From assembly GCF_000012945.1 (NCBI RefSeq), contig NC_007511.1:992001-1056000 (forward strand): DNA of 64,000 bases. Direction: 5' to 3'. This DNA is from Burkholderia lata (GTDB taxonomy: Bacteria; Pseudomonadota; Gammaproteobacteria; Burkholderiales; Burkholderiaceae). The translations under genes and the position numbers were made by a program. The notes beneath the pieces are model-generated. The model had not been told where the DNA came from. It saw only the letters and a program-made list of their open reading frames with translations, and searched no databases. Positions 44,367 to 52,962 of the stretch are shown here, piece after piece; within the stretch, counting starts at the first letter, position 1; every line of letters starts with the position of its first letter.

Positions 44367-45068
44367 TTATGCCACGACCGGCAGCACTTCCACTGCGTAG
44401 CGGTGCCGAAGGCTGCGCCCGAGCACCGGGTCGTGCAGTTCCATCTCGAACGCATCGCCGTCGCCCATCGCCGCGATCGCGCCATGCACGGCAACCGTGC
44501 CGCCATACATCGCGCTGCGCGCGGGCATCGTGCGGCGGTCGTCGAAGCGCTGCCACAGCCCCTCGGGCGCAAGCAGGCCGCTCACCGCGCCGTGCTGGTA
44601 CGCCGTCCGCTCGCCATCGCGCGAGATCAGCCACGCGCGCATCTCGATCGCATCCCAGTGATCCGCGACGTCCGCGTAACGCCACGCGTCGCGGCCGAGC
44701 GGTTTCGCGCACACCTGCTTCGACACCGCGACGCCGTAGGCTTCGACCTCACGATCCGTATGATCGGAGCCGACCGTCACGAGCGTGCCGGCCGGGCTGT
44801 CGAGCAGCACGCATTCGATCTCGCCGCCCGAGCGCGCACCGAGCACGCCGATCGATGGTGCCTGCGTGAGCAGCGCGGCCGATACGCGATAGAAGCACGG
44901 CGTGGTCGACGGCGGCGCGACGCCGAGCGCCGCGAGTTCGTCGATATGCGCCTGGATCGCGGCCGGATCGCGGCCGGCCCAGCCGGCGATCACGACGCGC
45001 TCGATCTCGACGTCGACGGTGGCCGGCGCGTGTTGCCGGGAAATCACGTTGAACGACAGGGTTGGCAT
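44367..45068 (-). CDS. DUF2848 family protein
   Basis: 233 residues from ATG 45068. VLGARSGGEIECVLLDSPAGTLVTVGSDHTDREVEAYG and CAKPLGRDAWRYADVADHWD match the DUF2848 pattern, a family with a fumarylacetoacetate-hydrolase-like fold. The protein may be a hydrolase or lyase. It lies downstream of the MHS transporter and EthD-like genes on the same strand, a probable catabolic operon controlled by the LysR at 47308-48354. Confidence 0.78.
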   Translation of the reverse strand: MPTLSFNVISRQHAPATVDVEIERVVIAGWAGRDPAAIQAHIDELAALGVAPPSTTPCFYRVSAALLTQAPSIGVLGARSGGEIECVLLDSPAGTLVTVGSDHTDREVEAYGVAVSKQVCAKPLGRDAWRYADVADHWDAIEMRAWLISRDGERTAYQHGAVSGLLAPEGLWQRFDDRRTMPARSAMYGGTVAVHGAIAAMGDGDAFEMELHDPVLGRSLRHRYAVEVLPVVA

Positions 45069-45118
45069 ACGGGTTATCCGGTTGAAGTGCGAAGGAATGA
45101 AGCGGCTGGCTGCAACGC

Positions 45119-46438
45119 TCAATCCGCGAGCGGCTGGTGCGCGGTTTCGCGGGCGACGAGGAGCGCGATCGACGTGACGACGAGCGCGGCGGCGACATAC
45201 AGCGATACGGCCGTCGTCGTGCCCGTCTGCCGGAACAGCGCGGCGATCACGAGCGGCGCGAAGCCGCCGCCGACGATGCCGGCGAGCGTGTACGCGAGCG
45301 ACGAGCCCGCATAGCGCACACGGGTCGGGAACTGTTCGGTCACGAACGCGCCTTGCGGGCCGTACATCACCGCGTGGATCACGAGGCCGATCGCGACGGC
45401 CGCGACGATCGCGCCGGGGCGTGCCGAATCGAGCAGGGTGAAGAACGCGAACGCCCACACGATGCCGGCGAGCGCGCCGGCGAGATACACGGGCCGGCGG
45501 CCGAAGCGGTCGGACAGCGCACCGAAGAACGGCACCGCGAGCGCGTTGCAGGCCGTGCCGATCATCACGGCCGTCAGCGCGACGGGGCGCGACAGGTGTA
45601 GCACGGTCGTCACGTAGGTGAGCGTGAACACGACGATCAGCGCATACAGCACGTCCGAACCGATCCGCGACCCGCCCGCGATCAGCAGGCGTTTCCAGTG
45701 GACCTTCAGCACGTCGGCGACGGGCACCTCGGCGGTCGCGTGCGATTCGGCGAGCTGCTCGAACTGCGGCGTTTCGTCGACGCCGCGCCGCAGCCAGAAA
45801 CCGAACACGACGAGCAGCGCGCTGGCCGCGAACGGCACGCGCCAGCCCCATGACAGGAAATCGCCCGACGTGGTCGACAGCGTCACGAGCGCGATGCAGC
45901 CGGTGCCGAGCAGCGTGCCGAACGACGGGCCGATCTGCGTCCACGACGCGGACAGCCCGCGCCGCTTCTGGTCGCCGTGCTCGACCGACAGCAGCACCGC
46001 GCCGGCCCATTCGCCGCCGAGCGCGACGCCCTGCACGAAGCGCAGCGCGACGAGCAGGATCGGGCTCAGGATGCCGGCTTGCGCATAGGTCGGCAGCGCA
46101 CCCATCAGCGCGGTCGTCACGCCCATCAGCACGAGCGTGAGCATCAGCACCGCGCGGCGGCCGATGCGGTCGCCGAGATTGCCGAACACGAAGCCGCCGA
46201 GCGGGCGCGACACGTAGCCGACCGCATAGGTCGAGAACGCGAGGATCGTGCCGGCCAGCGGATCGACCGACGGGAAGAACAGATGGTTGAAGACGAGCGC
46301 GGCGAGCGTGTTGTAGATCGTGAAGTCGTACCACTCGAGCGACGTGCCGATCATGCTCGCGGTCGCGAGTCGGCTGGTGCGGACGCGGTGGGGCGCGTGG
46401 GCGGCGGGCTGGGCGAGAGTGCTCATGGTGTCGGGCAT
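45119..46438 (-). CDS. MFS transporter, metabolite:H+ symporter (MHS) family
   Basis: 439 residues, twelve membrane helices. SLEWYDFTIYNTLAALVF at the first helix and GGFVFGNLGDRIGRRAVLMLTLVLMG are signatures of the MHS family (shikimate, citrate, proline/betaine importers). ATG 46426 is an alternative start. It imports a small organic acid or related compound in an operon with the DUF2848 and EthD-like genes. Confidence 0.9.
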   Translation of the reverse strand: MPDTMSTLAQPAAHAPHRVRTSRLATASMIGTSLEWYDFTIYNTLAALVFNHLFFPSVDPLAGTILAFSTYAVGYVSRPLGGFVFGNLGDRIGRRAVLMLTLVLMGVTTALMGALPTYAQAGILSPILLVALRFVQGVALGGEWAGAVLLSVEHGDQKRRGLSASWTQIGPSFGTLLGTGCIALVTLSTTSGDFLSWGWRVPFAASALLVVFGFWLRRGVDETPQFEQLAESHATAEVPVADVLKVHWKRLLIAGGSRIGSDVLYALIVVFTLTYVTTVLHLSRPVALTAVMIGTACNALAVPFFGALSDRFGRRPVYLAGALAGIVWAFAFFTLLDSARPGAIVAAVAIGLVIHAVMYGPQGAFVTEQFPTRVRYAGSSLAYTLAGIVGGGFAPLVIAALFRQTGTTTAVSLYVAAALVVTSIALLVARETAHQPLAD

Positions 46439-46516
46439 GTCGTGACGGGAACGCGATGAGGCGCCGGGCCGGTGCGCTGGCGTGCTTCGTGCCTGCGGTG
46501 CGGCCGGCGTGGGCGA

Positions 46517-47206
46517 TCAGGCGGGCAGCGCGGCGGCGGCAGCGGGCTCGGTTTCGACGTCGCTGCGCGTTGCATGCAGCGGTGCGGCGGCGCGCCACAG
46601 CAAGTCGAAGGTGCGCACGTCGTCGTGCCCGGCGAGCGTGGCGGCGACGCGGCGCGTCGCGGCCGCATCGCTGCCCTCGATCAGCACGAGCGCATCGGCG
46701 GCCGGGCGGGCGGTTGCATCGGCGCCGATCGGCGCGGACAGCTCGGGCGCGGTGCAAAAGAGGCACGCGGCGTGGATGCCCGGTTCGTGCAGCACGTCGT
46801 CGAAGCGCTCGCGCAGCTGCGGCACGTCGATGCGATCCGGCGGCAGCACGAACAGCGCGAGATGCGCACCTTCGCCGTCACCGGCCTCGATCGTCAGTTC
46901 TCCGACGCGTCGCTGCGTGCCCGTCATGCGCTCGAAGTTCGCGAGCGACCATGCGGTCTGCTGCGTGAACGCGCGCCGGTACGCGTCGCCATGAAATACG
47001 TCGAGCGCGTCCGTCACGTACAGCGCGAGGTATTTGCGCGGGCCGCGATCGGTCGCACGAAAGCGCCGCGCATGCGTGAAGCCGGGAATCGCGACACGTT
47101 CCTGCATGTGCTCGCGGTCGTACCACGCGTTGAAATCGGCTTCGTGCGCGGGGTCGATATCCGTCCAGACGCAAAGCTGGCCGTGCGGAAGGGAAAAGCG
47201 GGTCAT
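46517..47206 (-). CDS. EthD-like dimeric alpha-beta barrel protein
   Basis: 229 residues. FNAWYDREHMQERVAIPGFTHARRF is the ferredoxin-like EthD motif; a second half repeats the topology. Such domains often act in degradation pathways as decarboxylases, isomerases or uncertain helpers. It is the first gene of the minus-strand operon that continues into the MHS transporter. Ends in an Ala-rich tail. Confidence 0.75.
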   Translation of the reverse strand: MTRFSLPHGQLCVWTDIDPAHEADFNAWYDREHMQERVAIPGFTHARRFRATDRGPRKYLALYVTDALDVFHGDAYRRAFTQQTAWSLANFERMTGTQRRVGELTIEAGDGEGAHLALFVLPPDRIDVPQLRERFDDVLHEPGIHAACLFCTAPELSAPIGADATARPAADALVLIEGSDAAATRRVAATLAGHDDVRTFDLLWRAAAPLHATRSDVETEPAAAAALPA

Positions 47207-47307
47207 CGCGGGGTTCCTCGTGACGGGGGGATGTCAGGAACCGCAGTTTCCCGAAGACGGGCCGTGCCCGTCCAACAAGAAAACAAATTCGCGGTGAACA
47301 GGTTTTC

Positions 47308-48354
47308 TTATGAGCGGCGCGGACGGCGTTTCGCGGGAGGCGTGGCAGGTGGTGCGGATGGCGTCGTGCGCTTTGCTTTCGCGGGCGTATTGGACTTTGC
47401 TTTTTTTGCGGGACGGGCGGGTGTCTTGTCGACGCTATCGGGCCTGACTGGTGCAGCAGTTTTTGCGTGACTCGCGGCCGCGGCCATCGCGCGCGCGACT
47501 TCGCTGGCCAGTTCCGCGATGCGCGCGGCCACCGGCAGGCCCTGGCTGCGGTACGTCGCGACGAGCGGCAGCGCGGGGAATTCGGGCTCGACGTCGAGCA
47601 GTTCGAGCGCGCCTTCGTGCAGCTCGCGCCCGATGATCGCGGGCGGCAGCGCGGCCACGCCGAAGCCGTCGGCGACGAGGCGGATCATCGCCGCGACCGA
47701 CGTGATGCAGTTGATGCTGGCTGGCCGCTCGACGGCCGCGAACAGCCGCTCGATCGTCGCGTGCGGCCCCGAGTGGCGCGAGAAGCTGATGATCGGGAAT
47801 TCGGCCAGGCGCGCGACGTCGAGCGGCTGGCCACCGAGCCCGAGGCGCGGGCTGGCCGCCCAGCGCACCGGAAATTCGCACAGCGGCAGGTTCGTGAAAT
47901 CGGGGCCCGGCACCGGGTCGGTCTGCAGGATCAGGTCGACGCCGTCGGTGCTGAGCAGGCGGATCAGGTGCAACGTCGTGTCGCTGGTGATCTCGACGTC
48001 GAGGCGCGGATAGCGCTCGCGCAGTTGCGCCATCAGCGCGGGGAACCAGCTGTGTACGATCGATTCGATCACGCCGATCCGGATCAGGCCCGCATCGCTT
48101 GCCGCATCGATATCGCGGCGCATTTCGCCATCGAGCCGCACGATCCGCTCCGCGTACGCGAGCATGCGGCGCCCGGCGGGCGTGAGCGTGGCCGAGCGCG
48201 TGTTGCGGTCGAACAGGCGCACGTCGAATGCTTCCTCGAGCGACGCGATGCGGCTCGATACGGCGGCCTGCGTCGTGTGCAGTTTTTCGGCCGTGAGCCG
48301 GAAGTTTTCCAGCTTGGCGAGCCAGACGAAGGTTTCAAGAAACCGGATGTTCAT
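47308..48354 (-). CDS. LysR regulator with histone-H1-like basic tail
   Basis: 348 residues from ATG 48354. Helix-turn-helix: NIRFLETFVWLAKLENFRLTAEKLHTTQAAVSSRIASLE. The effector domain follows to about residue 300. Then comes a ~45-residue tail rich in Lys, Pro and Ala (DKTPARPAKKAKSNTPAKAK, then a PPAKRRPRR end), like the tails of histone H1 and bacterial AlgP/PAKKA proteins. The tail is not part of the LysR family. It probably controls the operon on the same strand downstream. Confidence 0.88.
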   Translation of the reverse strand: MNIRFLETFVWLAKLENFRLTAEKLHTTQAAVSSRIASLEEAFDVRLFDRNTRSATLTPAGRRMLAYAERIVRLDGEMRRDIDAASDAGLIRIGVIESIVHSWFPALMAQLRERYPRLDVEITSDTTLHLIRLLSTDGVDLILQTDPVPGPDFTNLPLCEFPVRWAASPRLGLGGQPLDVARLAEFPIISFSRHSGPHATIERLFAAVERPASINCITSVAAMIRLVADGFGVAALPPAIIGRELHEGALELLDVEPEFPALPLVATYRSQGLPVAARIAELASEVARAMAAAASHAKTAAPVRPDSVDKTPARPAKKAKSNTPAKAKRTTPSAPPATPPAKRRPRRS

Positions 48355-48593
48355 CGACGCTCGAACAGTGGGGCAGTGCCGGGCAGGGCGGCGGGATCGG
48401 TCGATGGTAGCGGATTTTCGGGGGCGGGAAGCAGGAGGGAAGCAGGCGGGCGGCGCGGTGCGGTGCGCGTGCGGCGGCGGGGGGCTTGGACGGTCCGCGT
48501 AGGGCAGTTGCGCGACGGGAAACGCCTGCAGGAGGATGAGCGTGAAGGGCCGCCCGCGACGCACGCGTCACGCGGGCGGCGCACCCGCGCGCA

Positions 48594-49385
48594 TCAAAGC
48601 TTGTCGAACGCGAGCGTCGGCACGTCGACGACCATCGCGCCACCGTCCGCGACGAGCGTCGCGCCGGTCACGAACGACGCGTCCGGTGACGCAAGGAACG
48701 CGCAGACGGCCGCGATTTCGTCCGGGTCGGCCGCGCGCCGCAGCGGCACGTCGGCACTGACGCGCGCATACGCGCCGTCGAGCGTGTCGCCGTGCGCCGA
48801 CATCAGCGGTGCCATCTCCGCATCGGCCATCGGCGTACGGACCCAGCCGGGACACACCGCATTCGCCCGCACGCCGTGCGGCCCGTAGTCGCGCGCGAGC
48901 GACCGGGCGAGCCCGAGCAGCGCGTGCTTGCCGACCGTATAGCCGCACACGCCGGGCCCGGCCGCGAGCGCGGCGATCGACGCGACCAGCACGATGCTGC
49001 CACGCTGCGCGATCAGGTCGGGCAGGCATGCGCGCGCACTGACGAACGCGGTGTCGAGGTTCGCGTGCATCGCGTCGCGCCACTGCGCGTCGTCGGTTTC
49101 GTCCGCGCGGCCAAGCCCGTGGCCGCCCGCGCACGTGACCAGCGCGTCGACGCGGCCGAAGCGTTCGGCGATCTGCGGCAGGAAGCGGGCCCAGTCGGCG
49201 GTGCTCGCGGCATCGCCGGCCAGCGCGAAGCCGCCCGTTTCGGCGGCCAGCGCGTCGAGCGGCGCCTGACGCCGCCCGATCAGCACGACGCGATCGCCGC
49301 GGCGGGCGAAGCGGTGCGCGCACGCGGCGCCGATACCGGTGCCTGCGCCGGTGATCGCGATCGTGCGGGGTTGCGGGTGTGTCAT
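48594..49385 (-). CDS. SDR family oxidoreductase
   Basis: 263 residues from ATG 49385, with GGAG upstream. TGAGTGIG, TCAGG, catalytic Ser in LVASIAAL and Tyr-Lys in YTVGK are in place. The Ser position (ASIAA) fits the family. Substrate unknown. It lies 239 bases upstream of the LysR gene on the same strand, and might be a further member of that pathway. Confidence 0.87.
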   Translation of the reverse strand: MTHPQPRTIAITGAGTGIGAACAHRFARRGDRVVLIGRRQAPLDALAAETGGFALAGDAASTADWARFLPQIAERFGRVDALVTCAGGHGLGRADETDDAQWRDAMHANLDTAFVSARACLPDLIAQRGSIVLVASIAALAAGPGVCGYTVGKHALLGLARSLARDYGPHGVRANAVCPGWVRTPMADAEMAPLMSAHGDTLDGAYARVSADVPLRRAADPDEIAAVCAFLASPDASFVTGATLVADGGAMVVDVPTLAFDKL

Positions 49386-49785
49386 GTCGTGCTCCGGAAA
49401 GGTGTCGTTTCCGGTCACTTTAGGCGGCGCCGGCAAGCGCCGGTATCAGCCGAAAGGATGAACGCGGGCGGCATCCGGCCGGCCGGTGCGACCGCGGGCC
49501 ATTTTGCAAAGGCTGACGTTGTGCGGCGCCGAATCGCTCTATCCTCCACATTTTTGCGATAAGTCACGAAAGCCCGGCAGAATAGCGCGGGCGGGCCGCG
49601 CCTCGACGCGCGGCGCATCGGCCGGTCGATTCCGTCGTGCGAGCGGAGCCGCAGGCCGGCGATCCCGGCGGGAGCGCACACCCGGTGCGCGGGCGTTGCA
49701 TCGTCCGAGGATCGTGCCACGACAACATATCGCCCGGTGGCGCGTTCGCGCGCCGGACCATCGACAAGAACAGGGAGGGCCGGCT
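49386..49785. other. Gap without a supported gene
   Basis: Divergent promoter region between the SDR and metallopeptidase genes. It holds several short GC-rich inverted repeats, e.g. GGCGCGTTCGCGCGCC near 49740, and TTTTTGCGATAAG near 49553. No complete gene or clear promoter can be assigned. Confidence 0.45.
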
Positions 49786-50667
49786 ATGAGGCTGGACGAC
49801 GAAAGGGAAAGCACGAACGTCGAGGATCGCCGCGGTGCCGGCGGGTTCGGCGGCGGGCGCGGCGCGACGATCGGCATCGGCACGATCGTGGTTGCGTTCG
49901 CCGCGTCGTATTTCTTCGGGATCGACCCGCGCGTGATACTCGAAGGCGCATCGGCGCTGCAGGGCCACCAGCAGCAGGCGCAGCCCGCGCCCGCGCAGCG
50001 GCAGGGCGCGGCGGCGAACGAACCGAACGTTGTGTTCACGCGCAAGGTGCTCGGCAATATCGAGCGCACGTGGACGAGCGTGTTCAATACCCAGTTGCAC
50101 GCGCAGTACCAGCCGCCGACGCTCGTGATGTTCAAGAACTCGACGCCGACCGCATGCGGCACGGGCCAGACCGCGATGGGGCCGTTCTATTGCCCGGGCG
50201 ACCGCAAGGTGTACATCGATCTCGGTTTCTACGACGAATTGCGCAAGCGTTTCGGCGCGGGCGGCGATTTCGCGCAGGCTTACGTGATCGCGCACGAAGT
50301 CGGCCATCACGTGCAGAACCTGCTCGGCATCTCCGACAAGGTCGACGCCGCGCGTCGGCGGGCGAGCCAGGCGCACTCGAACGCGCTGTCGGTGCGGATG
50401 GAACTGCAGGCCGATTGCTTCGCCGGCGTGTGGGCGAACAACGCGCAGCGCGCGAACCAGCGGCTGATGGAACCCGGCGATTTCGAGCAGGGGCTGAAGG
50501 CCGCCGCCGCGATCGGCGACGACCGGCTGCAGCAGCAAGGGCAGGGCTACGTGGTGCCGGAAAGCTTCACGCACGGCACCAGCGACCAGCGCGTGTACTG
50601 GCTGCGGCGCGGGATGGAATCGGGCGAGCTGAGCGCCTGCGACACGTTCGCCGCGAACGCACGCTGA
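49786..50667 (+). CDS. YpfJ family neutral zinc metallopeptidase
   Basis: 293 residues. One N-terminal membrane helix (about 25-46), then a zinc peptidase domain with HEVGHH (His170, Glu171, His174) and the downstream ELQADCFAGVWAN that supplies the third ligand. AGGGAGG precedes the ATG. The N-terminal MRLDDERESTNVEDRRG is a family feature. It is a membrane-anchored protease of unknown substrate. Confidence 0.9.
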   Translation: MRLDDERESTNVEDRRGAGGFGGGRGATIGIGTIVVAFAASYFFGIDPRVILEGASALQGHQQQAQPAPAQRQGAAANEPNVVFTRKVLGNIERTWTSVFNTQLHAQYQPPTLVMFKNSTPTACGTGQTAMGPFYCPGDRKVYIDLGFYDELRKRFGAGGDFAQAYVIAHEVGHHVQNLLGISDKVDAARRRASQAHSNALSVRMELQADCFAGVWANNAQRANQRLMEPGDFEQGLKAAAAIGDDRLQQQGQGYVVPESFTHGTSDQRVYWLRRGMESGELSACDTFAANAR

Positions 50668-50736
50668 AAGCGGCGCGCCCCGTCGCGCGCCCGCATCGTC
50701 CCGGCCGAATCCCCCATGCCGGCCGGGCCGGGACGA

Positions 50737-50752
50737 TTTGCCGATTTGTGCT
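50737..50752 (+). promoter_or_regulatory. Regulon motif copy A, before the LuxR gene
   Basis: TTTGCCGATTTGTGCT, followed by CACCGG. It lies 77 bases before the LuxR start. It contains the direct repeat TTTGC-N3-TTTG, and matches copies at 52859, 55931 and 59261. Confidence 0.7.
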
Positions 50753-50828
50753 CACCGGCGCTTTTCGGCGCCGGTAGGCTGGCCCGAACTTCGATCTTCG
50801 ATCCGTTCGCCTGCCAGCCGATTCCACC

Positions 50829-51569
50829 ATGCCGACTTCCTCCGTTTCCGCCGACCCGGCCGCCGCCGACTGGCAGCGCGCGCTGCGCGCGTGCGTGGAC
50901 GCGTTCGACGCGTTCGCGAGCCCGTCCGCGATCGTGTTCTACCGGCTCGACCAGAGCGGCGAACCGGCCGATTTCGAGCTGTTCGGAATGCCGGAATCGA
51001 TGCATCGCACCTATGTCGCGCGCTACCGGATGCTCGATCCGCTGCATCCGTCGCGCTGCGCGGCAGGCGAACGCGCGGTCGTCACGCTCGCGTCCCAATT
51101 GCCTGATGAAAGGCGCGATGCGTCCGCGTACTGGACCCGTTTCCTGCAGCGGCACGACGTGGCCGACGTCGTCGAGATCTGGCTGCGTGACGCGGGCCGG
51201 ACGGTCGGCGCGTTCTCGCTGCTGCGCTTCGGGGCGGGCGACACGGGCGGCGGCGCGGCCGGCAACAGCACGGCCGGGCGGTTCGCGCCCGGGGAGATCG
51301 ATGCGCTCGCGCGGTTGCAGCCCGTGGCCGAAGCCGCGCTGAGCCCGCTGTTGCGTGTGCGGAGCGGGATCCACCGGATCAGCTGCGAGGAGCGGCTGAC
51401 CTACCGCGAGGAGCAGATCGCGCGCCTCGTACGCGACGGCCGCTCGAACAAGGAGATCGCCCGCGATCTCGCGCTCGGCCAGCCGACCGTCAAGACGCAC
51501 CTGATGCGCATGTACCGCAAGCTCGGCGTGTCGAACCGCACGGAACTGGTCGGGGCGCTGTTCCTGTAA
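50829..51569 (+). CDS. LuxR family transcriptional regulator
   Basis: 246 residues. The C-terminal ~65 residues are a LuxR helix-turn-helix (LTYREEQIARLVRDGRSNKEIARDLALGQPTVKTHLMRMYRKLG). The N-terminal ~170 residues show no autoinducer-binding signature and are not recognised. A copy of the regulon motif lies 77 bases upstream, so it may be autoregulated. The aldehyde dehydrogenase and transport genes that follow carry the same motif and are its likely targets. Confidence 0.85.
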   Translation: MPTSSVSADPAAADWQRALRACVDAFDAFASPSAIVFYRLDQSGEPADFELFGMPESMHRTYVARYRMLDPLHPSRCAAGERAVVTLASQLPDERRDASAYWTRFLQRHDVADVVEIWLRDAGRTVGAFSLLRFGAGDTGGGAAGNSTAGRFAPGEIDALARLQPVAEAALSPLLRVRSGIHRISCEERLTYREEQIARLVRDGRSNKEIARDLALGQPTVKTHLMRMYRKLGVSNRTELVGALFL

Positions 51570-51620
51570 TTCATCGGATAATTGCGATCCGGAATTCGAA
51601 CCTTTCGCGATTGCCGATTC

Positions 51621-52298
51621 ATGAATACCCAAGCCAAAGCGTTGCTGGCCGCGCTGCTCGTGTTGCTGGGGGCCTCCACGGCCTCGACGGCGTTCGCGCA
51701 AGAGGGCGAACCCGATTCGTGCTCCGTGCTGCAACCGACCCGGATGCTGGCCGATGACGTCGGCGATGCTGGTACCGATCTCGGCGACGGATGGCTCGCG
51801 CTGGCGCCCAGCGGCAATCGCTGGAACCTTGCGCCGGCACGCATCCGGCTCACACCGGCGCAACCGGATGGCGCAGTCGTCGACGTCACGCCCGACGTGA
51901 AAAAGGCCGTCGCGCTGTTGCGTTGCAAATCGCTCACGCAGGGCCGGGTCGAAGCGGCGAACCTGGCGTTCCGGAACGGCGGAAGGGTGATCGAGCCAGG
52001 CCGCGAACCGCTGCGTTTCGCGTTTCAAGGCCGCCGGTACGCGTTGCGCTACACCGCATCCGGCGCGGTGATTGCCGAAGGCGGGGGTAAGCGGTCGGTC
52101 CTGCATGATTTCGGCGGCGACACGCCGCCGTTTCGCGTGACACTGATCTGGGCGGGCGACCTCGATCGCGACGGCCGACTGGATTTCCTGATGGAATTCG
52201 GCAGTGAAATCGGCACGAATTTCTGCCTGTTCACGTCGGGCAATGCGAAGGAAAACGAACTGGTCGGGCCTGCGGGCTGCCTCGATGTCAGTGGCTGA
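51621..52298 (+). CDS. Secreted protein of unknown function (225 aa)
   Basis: Signal peptide to about residue 27 (STAFA-QE). The rest includes LIWAGDLDRDGRLDFLMEFG, an acidic DxDxDxxxD calcium-loop-like sequence as in FG-GAP or dockerin-type repeats. Not otherwise recognised. Same direction as the LuxR gene, 51 bases later. Confidence 0.75.
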   Translation: MNTQAKALLAALLVLLGASTASTAFAQEGEPDSCSVLQPTRMLADDVGDAGTDLGDGWLALAPSGNRWNLAPARIRLTPAQPDGAVVDVTPDVKKAVALLRCKSLTQGRVEAANLAFRNGGRVIEPGREPLRFAFQGRRYALRYTASGAVIAEGGGKRSVLHDFGGDTPPFRVTLIWAGDLDRDGRLDFLMEFGSEIGTNFCLFTSGNAKENELVGPAGCLDVSG

Positions 52299-52344
52299 CC
52301 GGCAAGAAGCCCGTGCCAAGCACCCATCTCGCAAGCCCGACCTG

Positions 52345-52399
52345 CCGAACCGAACCGAACCGAACCGAACCGAACCGCACCGAACCGCACCGCACCGCA
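52345..52399. repeat. 11-unit pentanucleotide array
   Basis: CCGAA and CCGCA in eleven exact pentamers: six CCGAA, then CCGCA, CCGAA, and three CCGCA. It lies just after the secreted-protein gene and 100 bases before the small membrane protein gene. Prone to slippage. Confidence 0.95.
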
Positions 52400-52501
52400 C
52401 CGGCTGGCGCGCTGCCGCCGCAATCGTCCGGCTCGCGAGCCCTTGCCGTCGTGCAGTACCATGCGCGATCGTCGTTTCGATAACAACCAGGGGCCGGGAA
52501 C

Positions 52502-52699
52502 ATGGACGTCACGATCATTGCAGTTTCGCTTGTGGTCGTCGCCTTGAGCGTTGCACTGCCGATTTTCATCGTCAGGACCGTGAGAAGCGGGATATACGAT
52601 TCGCTGTACTTCCTGATTCCGTTGGCGCTCGGCATCTACTGGCTGGATTACCAGGCGTACGACTTCCTGGCGTCGATGGGGCACGGCTTCAGAAACTAG
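52502..52699 (+). CDS. Small membrane protein (65 aa)
   Basis: MDVTIIAVSLVVVALSVALP forms one membrane helix and DSLYFLIPLALGIYWLDYQAY a second. GGGAAC stands before the ATG. No family recognised. The sequence is less GC-biased and aromatic-rich, unlike the shadow frames of the region, which supports it as real. Confidence 0.6.
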   Translation: MDVTIIAVSLVVVALSVALPIFIVRTVRSGIYDSLYFLIPLALGIYWLDYQAYDFLASMGHGFRN

Positions 52700-52858
52700 C
52701 ATGGCAATGACCGGGCATCGGCCCGGTACCGGCACGAGCATGCCCGCGCCGGTCGAACAGGCCGGCCTGTCTGCCCGCGCGATACCGAGCCGGCTTCCGG
52801 TCTCGGCATTCGACCCGCCCCCGCGGGGTTCGAACCCGCCCCCCTCGGCGCCCACGCG

Positions 52859-52874
52859 CTGCCAATTTGCGCTC
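52859..52874 (+). promoter_or_regulatory. Regulon motif copy B, before the aldehyde dehydrogenase gene
   Basis: CTGCCAATTTGCGCTC, followed by ACCGG, about 90 bases before the aldehyde dehydrogenase start. The ATTTGCGCT core and the CACCGG that follows match copy A closely; the first TTTGC is degenerate. Confidence 0.6.
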
Positions 52875-52962
52875 ACCGGGCGCGAACCCTCGTCGATACA
52901 GTGGAACGACGCCCGCGTGCCCGTGCGCACGCGGTCCAGCCACGACAATCCTCGAGACGCCC

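Noticed and set aside
49553..49565. TTTTTGCGATAAG as a fifth copy of the regulon motif
   Set aside because: Only the TTTGCGATA part matches copy D; the first half-site is missing, and the neighbouring genes are not obviously related.
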